Assembly: GCF_001661915.1 (NCBI RefSeq)
Contig: NZ_LYWY01000039.1
Span: forward strand, 372,001-436,000
DNA length: 64,000 bases
Source: Croceicoccus pelagius
GTDB taxonomy: Bacteria; Pseudomonadota; Alphaproteobacteria; Sphingomonadales; Sphingomonadaceae
Direction of reading: 5' to 3'
Under the pieces are notes generated by a model. It did no database searches and had not been told where the DNA came from. It saw only the letters and a program-made list of their open reading frames with translations. Shown in pieces: positions 1 to 8,760 of the stretch; the first letter of the stretch is position 1, and each line of letters opens with the position of its first letter. A program made the position numbers and the translations under genes.

Positions 1-742
1 TCAGTTCGCGCACCTTGGCGGGCGCGTCGTCACCATGCTGGCCGACGAGTTCGACAAGGGCCGAACCGACGACGACGCCATCGGCTACCTTGGCGATGGC
101 ACCGGCCTGTTCGGGGGTGCGGACGCCAAAGCCGACGGCGACGGGAAGATCGGTCCCGGCCTTGAGGCGCGAGACGGCCTCTTCGATCGAGGCGGTTGCG
201 GCCTGTTGCAAACCGGTAATGCCCGCGACCGATACGTAATAGAGGAACCCCGTCGCGGTCTCGAGCACCTGCGGAAGGCGTGCCGCGTCGGTGGTCGGCG
301 TGGCGAGGCGGATCGTGGCGACACCGGCATCGCGCAGGAAAGGACCAAGCTCGGCATCTTCCTCGGGCGGGGTATCGACGCAGATCACGCCGTCGACACC
401 GGACTTCGCGCACTGGTCTGCAAACCAGTCCGCGCCGCGATGGATCATCGGGTTCGCATAGCCCATCAGGACCAGCGGCACCTCGGGATGACGTTCGCGA
501 AAGGTGCTGGCGATGCGGAAGACTTCGGCAGTGGTGGTTCCCTTGCCCAGCGCGCGCAAGTTGGCGAGCTGGATCGCGGGGCCGTCAGCCATCGGATCGG
601 TGAAGGGCATGCCCAGTTCGATCACGTCGGCACCGCCTTCGACCAGCGCGTCGAGCACGGCATCGGTGGGCCCGTCACCGGCAGTGACGAAGCAGACGAG
701 GGCGGGGTGGGGCTTGCCGAAAGCCTTGGCGAGGCGACTCAC
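1..742 (-). CDS. trpA: Tryptophan synthase alpha subunit (partial, 3' end beyond window)
   Basis: Alpha subunit of tryptophan synthase. It cleaves indole-3-glycerol phosphate and passes indole to TrpB. The reading frame starts at a GTG that overlaps the trpB stop (GTGA), so translation is probably coupled. Early residues read [21 protein letters not shown], the usual TrpA beginning. The catalytic pair is present as Glu42 (VIELGMPF) and Asp53 (DPMADGP), matching Glu49 and Asp60 of the enteric enzyme. About 247 codons are in the window against a usual length near 265-270, so only the last C-terminal residues are missing. Cytoplasmic; last trp gene seen here in the trpF-trpB-trpA order. Confidence 0.95.
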   Translation of the reverse strand, partial: MSRLAKAFGKPHPALVCFVTAGDGPTDAVLDALVEGGADVIELGMPFTDPMADGPAIQLANLRALGKGTTTAEVFRIASTFRERHPEVPLVLMGYANPMIHRGADWFADQCAKSGVDGVICVDTPPEEDAELGPFLRDAGVATIRLATPTTDAARLPQVLETATGFLYYVSVAGITGLQQAATASIEEAVSRLKAGTDLPVAVGFGVRTPEQAGAIAKVADGVVVGSALVELVGQHGDDAPAKVREL

Positions 743-1977
743 AGTTCAACCCCCAGCGCATCGGCGACAGTAAAGATGTCCTTGTCCCCGCGGCCGCACA
801 GGTTGGCGCAAATCACCGCATCGCGCGGCATTTCGCGGGCGACCTTCACCACAGCCGCGATGGCGTGGCTGGGTTCCAGCGCGGGTATAATACCTTCCGT
901 CCGGCAGAGCAGCTGGAAGGCGTCGAGCGCTTCCTTGTCGGTCGCCGAAGTATATTCGACGCGGCCCGTTTCCTTCAGCCACGAATGTTCAGGCCCGATG
1001 CCGGGATAGTCGAGACCCGCCGAGATCGAGTGGCCTTCGACGATCTGGCCGTCCTCGTCCTGCAACAGGTAGGTCTTGTTGCCGTGAAGCACGCCCGGCG
1101 ATCCGCCGGCAAGCGATGCGGCGTGGTCCTTGTCCAGCCCGTGTCCTGCCGCTTCCACGCCCAGCATCTTCACGTCCGGATCGTCGAGGAACGGGTGGAA
1201 CAGGCCGATAGCGTTCGAACCGCCGCCAATGGCTGCGACCAGCAGGTCGGGCAGGCGTCCGGTCCGCTCCAGAAGCTGTTCGCGCGCTTCCTTGCCGATC
1301 ACCGACTGGAAGTCGCGGACCAGTTCAGGATAGGGGTGCGGGCCGGCTGCGGTGCCGATGATGTAGAACGTGTCATGCACGTTCGCGACCCAGTCGCGCA
1401 GCGCCTCGTTCATCGCGTCCTTCAACGTGGCAGCACCGGCCTTGACCGCCTTCACTTCGGCGCCGAGTAAACGCATGCGGAAGACGTTGGGCTGCTGCCG
1501 CTCGACGTCCTTTGCGCCCATGTAAACGACGCAGGGCAGTCCAAAACGCGCTGCTACCGTCGCGGTCGCCACACCGTGCTGGCCCGCGCCGGTTTCCGCG
1601 ATGATGCGGGTCTTGCCCATGCGGATCGCCAGCAGGATCTGCCCGACGCAGTTGTTGATCTTGTGCGCGCCGGTGTGATTGAGCTCGTCGCGCTTGAACC
1701 AGACTTGCGCTCCCATACCCTCGGATGCGCCCTTGCGCAGTTCTTCGGTCAGACGCTCTGCGTAATAGAGCGGACTGGGACGGCCGACGTAGTTCGCCAG
1801 CAGATCCTCGAATTCTTCCTTGAACGCCGGATCGGACTTCGCCTTCACGTACTCTTTCTCAAGCTCGAGAATGAGCGGCATCAGCGTTTCCGACACGTAG
1901 CGTCCGCCGAACTGGCCGAAATGGCCTCGCTCGTCAGGCTGGTTGCGGAAGGAGTTGGGGTGGGCTGTCTCGTTCAT
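739..1977 (-). CDS. trpB: Tryptophan synthase beta subunit
   Basis: PLP-dependent beta subunit that condenses indole with serine to give tryptophan. The 412-residue product has the family's normal length. The PLP lysine is Lys106 in HTGAHKINN, and the Gly/Ser-rich phosphate loop (GGGSNA) lies in the second half. The start was set at ATG 1977 (MNETAHPN), because the longer frame upstream would run into trpF and is not conserved-looking. It lies 37 bp after trpF and overlaps trpA, so the three form one transcription unit. Cytoplasmic alpha2-beta2 complex. Confidence 0.97.
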   Translation of the reverse strand: MNETAHPNSFRNQPDERGHFGQFGGRYVSETLMPLILELEKEYVKAKSDPAFKEEFEDLLANYVGRPSPLYYAERLTEELRKGASEGMGAQVWFKRDELNHTGAHKINNCVGQILLAIRMGKTRIIAETGAGQHGVATATVAARFGLPCVVYMGAKDVERQQPNVFRMRLLGAEVKAVKAGAATLKDAMNEALRDWVANVHDTFYIIGTAAGPHPYPELVRDFQSVIGKEAREQLLERTGRLPDLLVAAIGGGSNAIGLFHPFLDDPDVKMLGVEAAGHGLDKDHAASLAGGSPGVLHGNKTYLLQDEDGQIVEGHSISAGLDYPGIGPEHSWLKETGRVEYTSATDKEALDAFQLLCRTEGIIPALEPSHAIAAVVKVAREMPRDAVICANLCGRGDKDIFTVADALGVEL

Positions 1978-2014
1978 GGCTCGCGCTTGGCAGAAGGGTT
2001 GAAGGCTGTCCAGA

Positions 2015-2653
2015 TCAGGCGGCACGCACGGCGCGGCAGAATGCGGCGATCTTGCCAGCATCCTTCACGCCGGGTTCGCTTTCCACGCCCGATGATACGT
2101 CGACGAGCGGCGCGCCGGTAGAGGCGATCGCCTCTGCCACGTTGGCTGCGTCGATCCCGCCTGCAAGGCCCCATTCGACGGGGCCGCGATATCCGGCAAG
2201 CAGGTTCCAGTCGAAGCGAACGCCCATGCCGCCCGGAAGCGTGCCCTTCGGCGTCTTGGCATCGAAGAGGATGAAATCGGCGGCGTCGCGATATTCGCTG
2301 GCCCGCGTGATGTCGGCGGCGGACGCGATGGACAGCGCCTTCCAGACCGGCAAGCCAAAGCGCGAGCGCAACGCAGCGGTGCGGTTGGGCGTTTCCTGGC
2401 CGTGGAGTTGCAGGACGTCGAGCTTTCCGACCTCTACCGCTTCGGCCATTTCCCCGTCCGTCGCGTTTACGAACAGGCCGACGCGTTTGATATGGCCATC
2501 GGCGCGGGCGCCGAGTTCGGCGGCTTCACGCGCGGACACGGCGCGCGGGCTGGGCGGGTAGAATACGAAGCCCGCGAAATCGGCACGCGCCTCGATCGCT
2601 GCGTCGAGGGCACGGGCATCGCGGATGCCGCAGATCTTGATGCGAGTCGCCAT
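2015..2653 (-). CDS. trpF: Phosphoribosylanthranilate isomerase
   Basis: TIM-barrel enzyme that isomerises N-(5-phosphoribosyl)anthranilate to CdRP in tryptophan synthesis. The 212 residues match the family. The general base Cys8 (IKICGIRD) and the general acid Asp131 (LFDAKTPKG) are both visible, as is the C-terminal phosphate-binding stretch (GLAGGI ... DVSSGVE). It follows the GNAT gene by 9 bp and precedes trpB by 37 bp. Confidence 0.97.
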   Translation of the reverse strand: MATRIKICGIRDARALDAAIEARADFAGFVFYPPSPRAVSAREAAELGARADGHIKRVGLFVNATDGEMAEAVEVGKLDVLQLHGQETPNRTAALRSRFGLPVWKALSIASAADITRASEYRDAADFILFDAKTPKGTLPGGMGVRFDWNLLAGYRGPVEWGLAGGIDAANVAEAIASTGAPLVDVSSGVESEPGVKDAGKIAAFCRAVRAA

Positions 2654-2662
2654 ACGGGCGGG

Positions 2663-3175
2663 TTAGGCGCTGGGCGGTGTCTTTTCCAGCACCACAAAGA
2701 ACAGGGGCTTTTCCTGCGGCACGGGGAAGGGGCGGCGCTCTCCGCTACGCTCGTATCCGGCGCGTTCGTACCATGCGATCAGCGGCTCGCGGTCCTCGAT
2801 GACGGTCATTTCCATCTTTTCGACCTCAAGCGCGGTGCAAAGCCGTTCTGCCGTAGTGAGCAGGCGCGAGCCGAGGCCGGAGGACTGGAAAGGCGGATCG
2901 ACGCAGAGCAGACCGATATAGGCGCGCCCGTCGCCCTTGTCGGTCACGGAAACGCAGCCGACGATATCTTCGCCCGAACGCGCGACAAAGATCGCGATAT
3001 CGGGGTCGAGAAACAGTTCGACGACTTCGCGTACAGTGATGCGCTCCCCCTGGACGATATCCGCTTCGTGCGTCCAGCCAAGTCGGGCATGATCGCCGCG
3101 ATATGCACCTTCGATCATGACTTTCAGCGCAGGAAGGTCGTCTTTCTTCGCAGGTTCGATCACCGGCGCGCTCAT
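2663..3175 (-). CDS. GNAT family N-acetyltransferase
   Basis: A 170-residue single-domain GNAT acyltransferase. The start is ATG 3175 (MSAPVIEPA), overlapping the stop of the upstream gene as ATGA. The acetyl-CoA loop appears as QSSGLGSRLL near residues 97-106, followed by a typical strand-5 segment and a C-terminal Tyr-containing helix (WYERAGYERSGERRPF). The substrate cannot be read from the sequence. It sits inside the trp/pyrF operon between a secreted protein gene and trpF. This suggests co-transcription rather than a known step in tryptophan synthesis. Confidence 0.85.
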   Translation of the reverse strand: MSAPVIEPAKKDDLPALKVMIEGAYRGDHARLGWTHEADIVQGERITVREVVELFLDPDIAIFVARSGEDIVGCVSVTDKGDGRAYIGLLCVDPPFQSSGLGSRLLTTAERLCTALEVEKMEMTVIEDREPLIAWYERAGYERSGERRPFPVPQEKPLFFVVLEKTPPSA

Positions 3176-3696
3176 GGTGCGTAGACCGGCCAAAACGGGC
3201 CGCCCAAGCCGCCGTTGAAAGCGATGTGGGTCACTGCCCGTGCGTCGACATCGTATTCGACGCCGAAGAACACCGGCCCACCATCGCAGACGGCGGTAGG
3301 CATGTGCCGGGGATTCGGCGTGACGGTCGCGGGCAGATAGTTGCCATAGACGATCCGCCGCCCGCCGCGCACGATGCCGAAAACCTCGCGGCTCCAACGC
3401 GGATCGTTGGCAACGTAGGTCAGCGGATCGGGCGTCTCGGTACCGGCGGTGTAGCCGTTCTTTCCGGCCAGCGAGCGCAGCACGGGCGCAAGTGCGCTTT
3501 CCATCGCGGCAACATCGCTGTCCGCCACTTCCCAACCTCCCTCGACGGGCCCTGCAGTAGCGCGCGAGCAGGCGGGCAAGGCAAAGCCTGCGTCGGGCGC
3601 GCCAAGAACGGTTGTTTCGGGCGGAAGCATCGCCGCCTCGTCGCCAGTGCCGGAGTGCGCGCCCGCAAGCGCGAGCGCCAGCAGCGCGGCCTTCAT
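3172..3696 (-). CDS. Putative secreted protein of unknown function
   Basis: A 174-residue protein beginning with a short hydrophobic stretch (MKAALLALALAGAHSG), consistent with a signal peptide and periplasmic location. I do not recognise the family. The mature part has two Cys residues that could pair, a region rich in Gly/Pro/Trp near the end (NGGLGGPFWPVY), and no transmembrane segment. It starts 2 bp after pyrF and overlaps the GNAT gene by 4 bp, so it is an integral part of the pyrF-trp operon. The clean coding frame and tight spacing support it being real. Confidence 0.7.
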   Translation of the reverse strand: MKAALLALALAGAHSGTGDEAAMLPPETTVLGAPDAGFALPACSRATAGPVEGGWEVADSDVAAMESALAPVLRSLAGKNGYTAGTETPDPLTYVANDPRWSREVFGIVRGGRRIVYGNYLPATVTPNPRHMPTAVCDGGPVFFGVEYDVDARAVTHIAFNGGLGGPFWPVYAP

Positions 3697-3698
3697 GA

Positions 3699-4373
3699 TC
3701 AGAGCGTGCCCTCGATCGAACGGGCGGCGGCCAGCGGATCTTCGGCCTTGGAGATCGGGCGGCCGATCACCAGCACGCTTGCCCCGTCGTCGCGCGCCTG
3801 ACGCGGTGTGACGACGCGCTTCTGATCGCCAACCGTGCTACCCGCAGGGCGCAGGCCGGGGACGACGAAATAGCCGTTCTTCCACTGCTTGTGGACCGCG
3901 CCGACCTCGTGACCGGAACAGACGATCCCGTCGAGGCCGGCTGTTTCGGCGAGCTCGGCCAGCCGCATGACCTGGTCGTGCGCGCTGCCGGCGATGCCGG
4001 TTTTCGCCATATCGGTTTCGTCAAGGCTGGTCAGCATGGTGACTGCCACGACCTTGGTATTTTCGCCCGCCGCGGCCTTTGCGTCTTCCATCATGGCGCG
4101 CCCGCCGCTGGCGTGGACAGTGACGATGGCCGGTTCCAGAACATGGATCGACTGCATCGCGCCCGCAACCGTGTTGGGGATGTCGTGAAGCTTGAGGTCG
4201 AGGAAGATCGGCAGGCCGACCTGCGCCATTTCGAGCACACCGTGATGGCCGTGCGCGCAGAAGAATTCGAGGCCGAGCTTGATACCGCCAACGTGGCCCT
4301 TCACCTTTTCGGCAAGCGCTTTCGCCCCGTCAAGGCGGGGAACGTCGATGGCGATGAATACCGGATTGCTCAT
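3699..4373 (-). CDS. pyrF: Orotidine 5'-phosphate decarboxylase
   Basis: Decarboxylates OMP to UMP, the last step of de novo pyrimidine synthesis. The 224-residue TIM barrel has the invariant catalytic DxKxxD motif as Asp59-Lys61-Asp64 in LDLKLHDIPNT, and the C-terminal phosphate loop is present (VIGRPISKA). It overlaps the LapA-domain gene by 4 bp (ATGA) and is followed at 2 bp by the secreted protein gene. Joining pyrF to trpF-trpB-trpA puts UMP and tryptophan synthesis, both PRPP consumers, in one unit. Confidence 0.97.
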   Translation of the reverse strand: MSNPVFIAIDVPRLDGAKALAEKVKGHVGGIKLGLEFFCAHGHHGVLEMAQVGLPIFLDLKLHDIPNTVAGAMQSIHVLEPAIVTVHASGGRAMMEDAKAAAGENTKVVAVTMLTSLDETDMAKTGIAGSAHDQVMRLAELAETAGLDGIVCSGHEVGAVHKQWKNGYFVVPGLRPAGSTVGDQKRVVTPRQARDDGASVLVIGRPISKAEDPLAAARSIEGTL

Positions 4374-4690
4374 GGCAGGGTGGGACGCTCTTCCTCGGGC
4401 ACGAAACGGGACCGATCCTCTTCAAGCTCTTGTTCGCGTGCCGCGATCAGCGAACGCTGCGAGCTTTCGAGCGCGCCGATGCGGCGCTTCAAGCGCCAGC
4501 GCGCGGCGCGGTGGAACAGCCACATCGGCGCAAAGCCCAGCAGGAACGAGGACAGGATGATCATCGGCAGCGGGGTGTTCAGCACCACGTCGCTCCAGAT
4601 CATGACGTCGATCCGGAACCAGTTAGCGTAGGCGAATACCGCGAGACCCGCGACGATGACCGCCCAGACGATGGTCTTCAATACCTGCAA
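4370..4690 (-). CDS. LapA-domain (DUF1049) inner-membrane protein
   Basis: A 106-residue protein with two hydrophobic helices (about residues 5-23 and 41-60) followed by a charged, probably coiled tail (RRIGALESSQRSLIAAREQELEE, split by a helix-like pattern). This is the layout of the lipopolysaccharide assembly protein A domain family. In many alphaproteobacteria such a gene lies just upstream of pyrF and trpF, as here, usually after ihfB, which is absent from this position. It is the first gene of the pyrF-trp operon and starts about 100 bp after the end of purB. Its exact role is unknown. Confidence 0.8.
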   Translation of the reverse strand: MQVLKTIVWAVIVAGLAVFAYANWFRIDVMIWSDVVLNTPLPMIILSSFLLGFAPMWLFHRAARWRLKRRIGALESSQRSLIAAREQELEEDRSRFVPEEERPTLP

Positions 4691-4790
4691 ACCGTAATCC
4701 TCCAGTCCCTGTGTCCGGGGCCGAAACTAGGACCAATGCGCGGGTTTGGCCAGCCTGAGCCGCCAGACGCCGCGCACTTATCCGAAACGA

Positions 4791-6101
4791 TCAGCCGAAA
4801 ACGCGGGCGAAGATCGTGTCGACGTTCTTGAAGTGGTAGTCGAGGTCGAACTTCTCCTCGATCTGTTCTTCGCTCAGCGCCGCGGTGACTTCGTCATCGG
4901 CCTTCAGCAGTTCGAGCAGCGACAGCGCGCCATCCGATTCCCAGACCTTCATCGCATTACGCTGGACAAGGCGATAGGCATCCTCGCGGCTGACGCCGGC
5001 CTGGGTCAGGGCCAGCAGCACGCGCTGCGAGTGGACGAGGCCGCCCATGCGGTCGAGGTTCTTCTGCATGCGTTCGGGATAGACGAGCAGCTTTTCGATC
5101 ACCCCGGTCAGGCGCGTGAGCGCGAAATCGAGCGTGATCGTCGCATCGGGGCCGATGAAACGTTCGACCGAGGAGTGCGAGATGTCGCGTTCGTGCCAGA
5201 GTGCGACGTTCTCCATCGCCGGAACCGTCGCACCGCGCACGACGCGGGCAAGACCGGTGAGGTTTTCCGTCAGGATCGGGTTGCGCTTGTGCGGCATGGC
5301 CGACGAGCCCTTCTGGCCGGGCGAGAAGTATTCCTCGGCCTCAAGAACTTCGGTGCGCTGCAGGTGGCGGACTTCAACGGCAAGGCGTTCGATCGACGAC
5401 GCGATCACGCCCAGTACGGCAAAGAACATCGCGTGGCGGTCGCGCGGGATGACCTGGGTGGAAACCGGCTCTACCGCGAGGCCCATCTTCTCGGCGACGT
5501 ATTCCTCGACGCTGGGGTCGATGTTGGCGAAAGTGCCGACCGCGCCCGAAATCGCGCAAGTGGCGATTTCCTTGCGGGCAAATTCCAGACGCTCCTTGCA
5601 GCGCGAGAATTCGGCATAGGCTTCGGCCATCTTCAGACCGAAGGTGACGGGTTCGGCGTGGATGCCGTGGCTGCGGCCGATGGTCGGCGTGTACTTGTGT
5701 TCTTCAGCGCGGGTCCGAATCGCAGCGAGCAGTTTGTCGAGATCTTCGAGCAGGATCGCGGCGGCGCGATCGAGCTGGACTGCGAGAGTGGTATCCAGAA
5801 CGTCCGAGCTGGTCATGCCCTGGTGCATGAAGCGGGCCTCGTCGCCCACATTCTCGGCCACCCAGGTCAGGAAAGCTATGACGTCGTGTTTGGTCACGGC
5901 CTCGATTGCGTCGATTGCCTCGACGTCGATCTTCGGGTTCGTCTTCCACCAGTCCCACAGCGCCTTGCCGGCGCTGGCCGGTACGACGCCCAGTTCGCCC
6001 AGCTTGTCTGTCGCGTGTGCTTCGATCTCGAACCAGATGGCGTATTTCATCTCCGGTTCCCAGATCGCGGTCATCGCGGGGCGGGCATAACGTGGGACCA
6101 T
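4791..6101 (-). CDS. purB: Adenylosuccinate lyase
   Basis: Catalyses two fumarate-releasing steps in purine synthesis: SAICAR to AICAR, and adenylosuccinate to AMP. The 436-residue product has the length of the Bacillus-type enzymes. The fumarase/aspartase signature is clear as SSAMPHKRNP, the catalytic His region as GRSHGIHAEP, and the substrate loop as HQGMTSSDVLDT. The start is ATG 6101 (MVPRYARPAM), the conserved N-terminus; an upstream in-frame ATG is rejected. Cytoplasmic homotetramer. Confidence 0.97.
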   Translation of the reverse strand: MVPRYARPAMTAIWEPEMKYAIWFEIEAHATDKLGELGVVPASAGKALWDWWKTNPKIDVEAIDAIEAVTKHDVIAFLTWVAENVGDEARFMHQGMTSSDVLDTTLAVQLDRAAAILLEDLDKLLAAIRTRAEEHKYTPTIGRSHGIHAEPVTFGLKMAEAYAEFSRCKERLEFARKEIATCAISGAVGTFANIDPSVEEYVAEKMGLAVEPVSTQVIPRDRHAMFFAVLGVIASSIERLAVEVRHLQRTEVLEAEEYFSPGQKGSSAMPHKRNPILTENLTGLARVVRGATVPAMENVALWHERDISHSSVERFIGPDATITLDFALTRLTGVIEKLLVYPERMQKNLDRMGGLVHSQRVLLALTQAGVSREDAYRLVQRNAMKVWESDGALSLLELLKADDEVTAALSEEQIEEKFDLDYHFKNVDTIFARVFG

Positions 6102-6267
6102 TTTCGACTCCGTCGGGAAATTCGGTTGCGCTTTCGTCCGCGCGGCTAGGGGGAGGGGGCACGATTGGCAAGGGGCCTTGGGTTCCACGGCGATGCCGGT
6201 TCCACAGGCGACAGGTCCGAAATGCGCTGCTAGGCGCGCGCCAGACGCGGTGGAGACTATTACCGAA

Positions 6268-7164
6268 ATGACGAGCAGGCGCGGCGATTGGCTGACTTAC
6301 GCGATGCTGGGCTGCACGATCGCGTTCTGGGCCGGGAACGCCATCGTCGGGCGCGCCGTGCGCGACGATATCGATCCGGTCCTACTGGCGCTTCTGCGCT
6401 GGATCGGCGCGACGATCGTAGTGGCGCCGCTCGCATGGCGCGGCCTGCGCGAAGATTGGCCTGTGATCCGCGCGGCGTGGAAGCCGACATTCGCGCTTTG
6501 CCTCGCCGGTATCGTCGGCTTCAATACCGTGCTCTACGCGGGGCTTCAGTACACGACTGCGACGAATACGCTGCTTATGCAGGCGAGTATTCCTGGGTTG
6601 GTGCTGCTGATCGCTGCGCTCGCCTTTTCTCAGCGTGAGCCGAAGGTGAAGGTCTTCGGCATCCTCCTGTCGGTGTTCGGTGCGGCCTTCACGATCTTCA
6701 AGGGCGATATCGATGCGCTCCTCTCGCTGAGGCTGGGTAAGGGCGACCTCATCGTATTCGCCGCCTGCGTGATCTGGGCGATTTATACGGTGCTGTTACG
6801 CCTCGCGCCGAAAGTGCGGCCAGCGAGCTTCCTGTTCGTAACCTTCGCGGGCGGCGCTCTGATGCTGCTCCCGATTGCGCTGCTTGTGCCGAGACATCAC
6901 CTTTCATGGACTGCGAATTCGATTGGCGCGGTGGCCTATGTCTCGATCTTTCCTTCGGTCATTGCATACTTCCTGTTCAATGCGTCGGTCGCCCGCGCCG
7001 GATCGGCCATCGCCGGACAGGCCATCGCCATGATGCCGATCGTCGGAGCCTTGCTTGCCGCGCTGCTGCTGGGCGAAGCGCTCCACTGGTATCACGGCGT
7101 CGGAATGGCGATCATTCTTGCCGGTGTCGTCATTGCGGCGCCGCGGGGCTCTCAACCGCGATAG
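6268..7164 (+). CDS. EamA/DMT family transporter
   Basis: A 298-residue membrane protein with about ten hydrophobic helices arranged as two EamA repeats, the layout of drug/metabolite exporters. The start is ATG 6268 (MTSRRGDWLTYAM), just before the first helix; a longer frame would add 30 polar residues. Its 3' end overlaps the convergent NRDE gene by 13 bp. The substrate is unknown. It is transcribed divergently from purB across a 166-bp gap that must contain both promoters. Confidence 0.88.
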   Translation: MTSRRGDWLTYAMLGCTIAFWAGNAIVGRAVRDDIDPVLLALLRWIGATIVVAPLAWRGLREDWPVIRAAWKPTFALCLAGIVGFNTVLYAGLQYTTATNTLLMQASIPGLVLLIAALAFSQREPKVKVFGILLSVFGAAFTIFKGDIDALLSLRLGKGDLIVFAACVIWAIYTVLLRLAPKVRPASFLFVTFAGGALMLLPIALLVPRHHLSWTANSIGAVAYVSIFPSVIAYFLFNASVARAGSAIAGQAIAMMPIVGALLAALLLGEALHWYHGVGMAIILAGVVIAAPRGSQPR

Positions 7165-7886
7165 GAGAGCTCGATCCTGTCGGCGCCCGACAGGCTGCCG
7201 TCGGGCGCGAAGCGGCGTTCCGCGATCGAACCTGCACCATCCTTGCCTATCATCACCACTGTGCTGCACCGCGTGCCATAGCGGGAATCGTGGATGAAAA
7301 CCGGTGCATCCTCGCTGTCGGCCTCTGCTGCCGGACCGCTCTTGGCGAGCATGGCGAAGAAGGCATCCTCGTCCGGCGGACCATCGTCCAGAACGCCGCG
7401 CATGTCGTGGACCAGCCGATCAACCTTGGGCCATGGATCGGCGAAAGCCCCGTTCGAAAGGCCGTAATATCCGCCCCTGTCCATCGCGCGCGGCTCGCCC
7501 ATCGTGCGGTTGTCGACGATCCAGCCCTTGGGCCCGTCAATCAGTATAAGGCTGAACCCGTTGTAATCCGACGAGCGGTCAAACCTGTCATCGACCCGGT
7601 CCCAGTCTCCTGTCAGCCAGTCGGAGACGAGCGCGCCGCGCGACGGCGCATCGGCGCGAAAATGGACCGGATCGCGAAAGTTGGTGATCAGCGCCAGTCG
7701 CCCGGCCTGCTCCGAAACGCCTAGCCACGTTCCGCCCGAGCGCAAGTCGCGTCCTGCGATAATCCCGCTGCCGTCGTCCCAGCGCGCCAGCCCCGCCGTC
7801 GGCCTTTCATGAAACTCGTCACGGTTGGCGATGACGACCAGCGGCCAGTCGGGATCGCAGCGCCACGCGGCCACGGCGATGCACAT
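7152..7886 (-). CDS. NRDE (TANGO2-like) family protein
   Basis: A 244-residue protein with the family signature NRDE at residues 21-24 (VVIANRDEFHERP) and an N-terminal MCIAV, where Cys2 resembles the nucleophile of N-terminal hydrolases. Bacterial members are cytoplasmic and poorly characterised; eukaryotic TANGO2 is linked to lipid and haem handling. Further family-like segments are GGTWLGV and TNFR. Its ATG overlaps the radC stop by one base (TGATG), so it is likely translated together with radC. Confidence 0.88.
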   Translation of the reverse strand: MCIAVAAWRCDPDWPLVVIANRDEFHERPTAGLARWDDGSGIIAGRDLRSGGTWLGVSEQAGRLALITNFRDPVHFRADAPSRGALVSDWLTGDWDRVDDRFDRSSDYNGFSLILIDGPKGWIVDNRTMGEPRAMDRGGYYGLSNGAFADPWPKVDRLVHDMRGVLDDGPPDEDAFFAMLAKSGPAAEADSEDAPVFIHDSRYGTRCSTVVMIGKDGAGSIAERRFAPDGSLSGADRIELSYRG

Positions 7887-8623
7887 CAGATCAGGCCCTT
7901 CGACCGTAGCGAGACATGGCCCGAACGCCCAATGATGACATGGTCATGGACTGTGATGTTGAGCAGGCGTCCCGCCTCTGCAATGCGGTTGGTGATCTGG
8001 ATATCGGCGCGGCTGGGTTCAGGGTTTCCGCTGGGGTGGTTGTGGACGAGGATCATCGCCGCCGCGCCCAGTTCCATCGCCCTGCGGATCACCTCGCGCG
8101 GGTGGATCGATGCCTCGTCCAGCGAGCCGTCGCCGATATGTTCGTCCTGGATCAGCCGGTTCTGCGCGTTGAGATAGAGCACGCGCACGCGTTCTACCGT
8201 CAGATGAGCCATGTCGATGGTGAGATAGTCGATCAGCGCCTGCCATGACCCTAGTACCGGCTTGTCCTGCACTTCGGCGCGGGCAAGGCGGCGAGTAGCG
8301 ATGGCAACGATTTTCAACGCCGCCGCGCTCGTCTCGCCCATGCCAGGGTGCGTTTCCAGCGACTTGCGATCGGCGTTGAACACGCCTGCAAGCCCGCCGA
8401 ACCGCTTCAGGAGCGTGCGGGCCAGCGGCTTTACGTCGCGGCGCGGGATCGCGGTCATCAAGAGGTATTCCACGATTTCGTGATCGCCCAGCGCATCCGC
8501 TCCGCCGTCGAGCATGCGCGCACGAAGGCGGGCGCGGTGGCCCTTCGGATCGTGCCCGTCCGCCTTGACCGCAGGCGCCCTGGGCGCCCCGTTCATCGGC
8601 AGTTCGTCCTGCCTGCTGTTCAC
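7886..8623 (-). CDS. radC: RadC family JAB/MPN-domain protein
   Basis: A 245-residue RadC protein. The N-terminal part has the helix-hairpin-helix-like region (GMGETSAAALKIV). The C-terminal metalloprotease-like domain has the JAMM motif HNHPSGNPEPSRAD, with His194, His196 and Asp207. The start was set at GTG 8623 because GAGGAG lies 8-9 bases upstream; ATG 8596 is an alternative, and longer frames overlap the divergent gene. Despite its name the role in DNA repair is uncertain. It is followed directly by the NRDE gene. Confidence 0.9.
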   Translation of the reverse strand: MNSRQDELPMNGAPRAPAVKADGHDPKGHRARLRARMLDGGADALGDHEIVEYLLMTAIPRRDVKPLARTLLKRFGGLAGVFNADRKSLETHPGMGETSAAALKIVAIATRRLARAEVQDKPVLGSWQALIDYLTIDMAHLTVERVRVLYLNAQNRLIQDEHIGDGSLDEASIHPREVIRRAMELGAAAMILVHNHPSGNPEPSRADIQITNRIAEAGRLLNITVHDHVIIGRSGHVSLRSKGLI

Positions 8624-8760
8624 TGCGACCTGCTCCTCGCCGGGACCTCCCGACGTAAAATTGCGTTTCGAACCATTGCCTTTGCCTCGCAGCCCGCGCA
8701 AGTTCCACCCGCCTGCGAACCGTGGATCGATTATCCGGTCGCGGCCGATTAGAAAGAAGC

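Noticed and set aside
1978-2061. N-terminal extension of trpB
   Set aside because: It overlaps the end of trpF and does not resemble TrpB; the conserved start is ATG 1977.
4746-6149. Plus-strand open frame opposite purB
   Set aside because: Shadow of purB; composition is Arg/Gly/His-rich with no motif.
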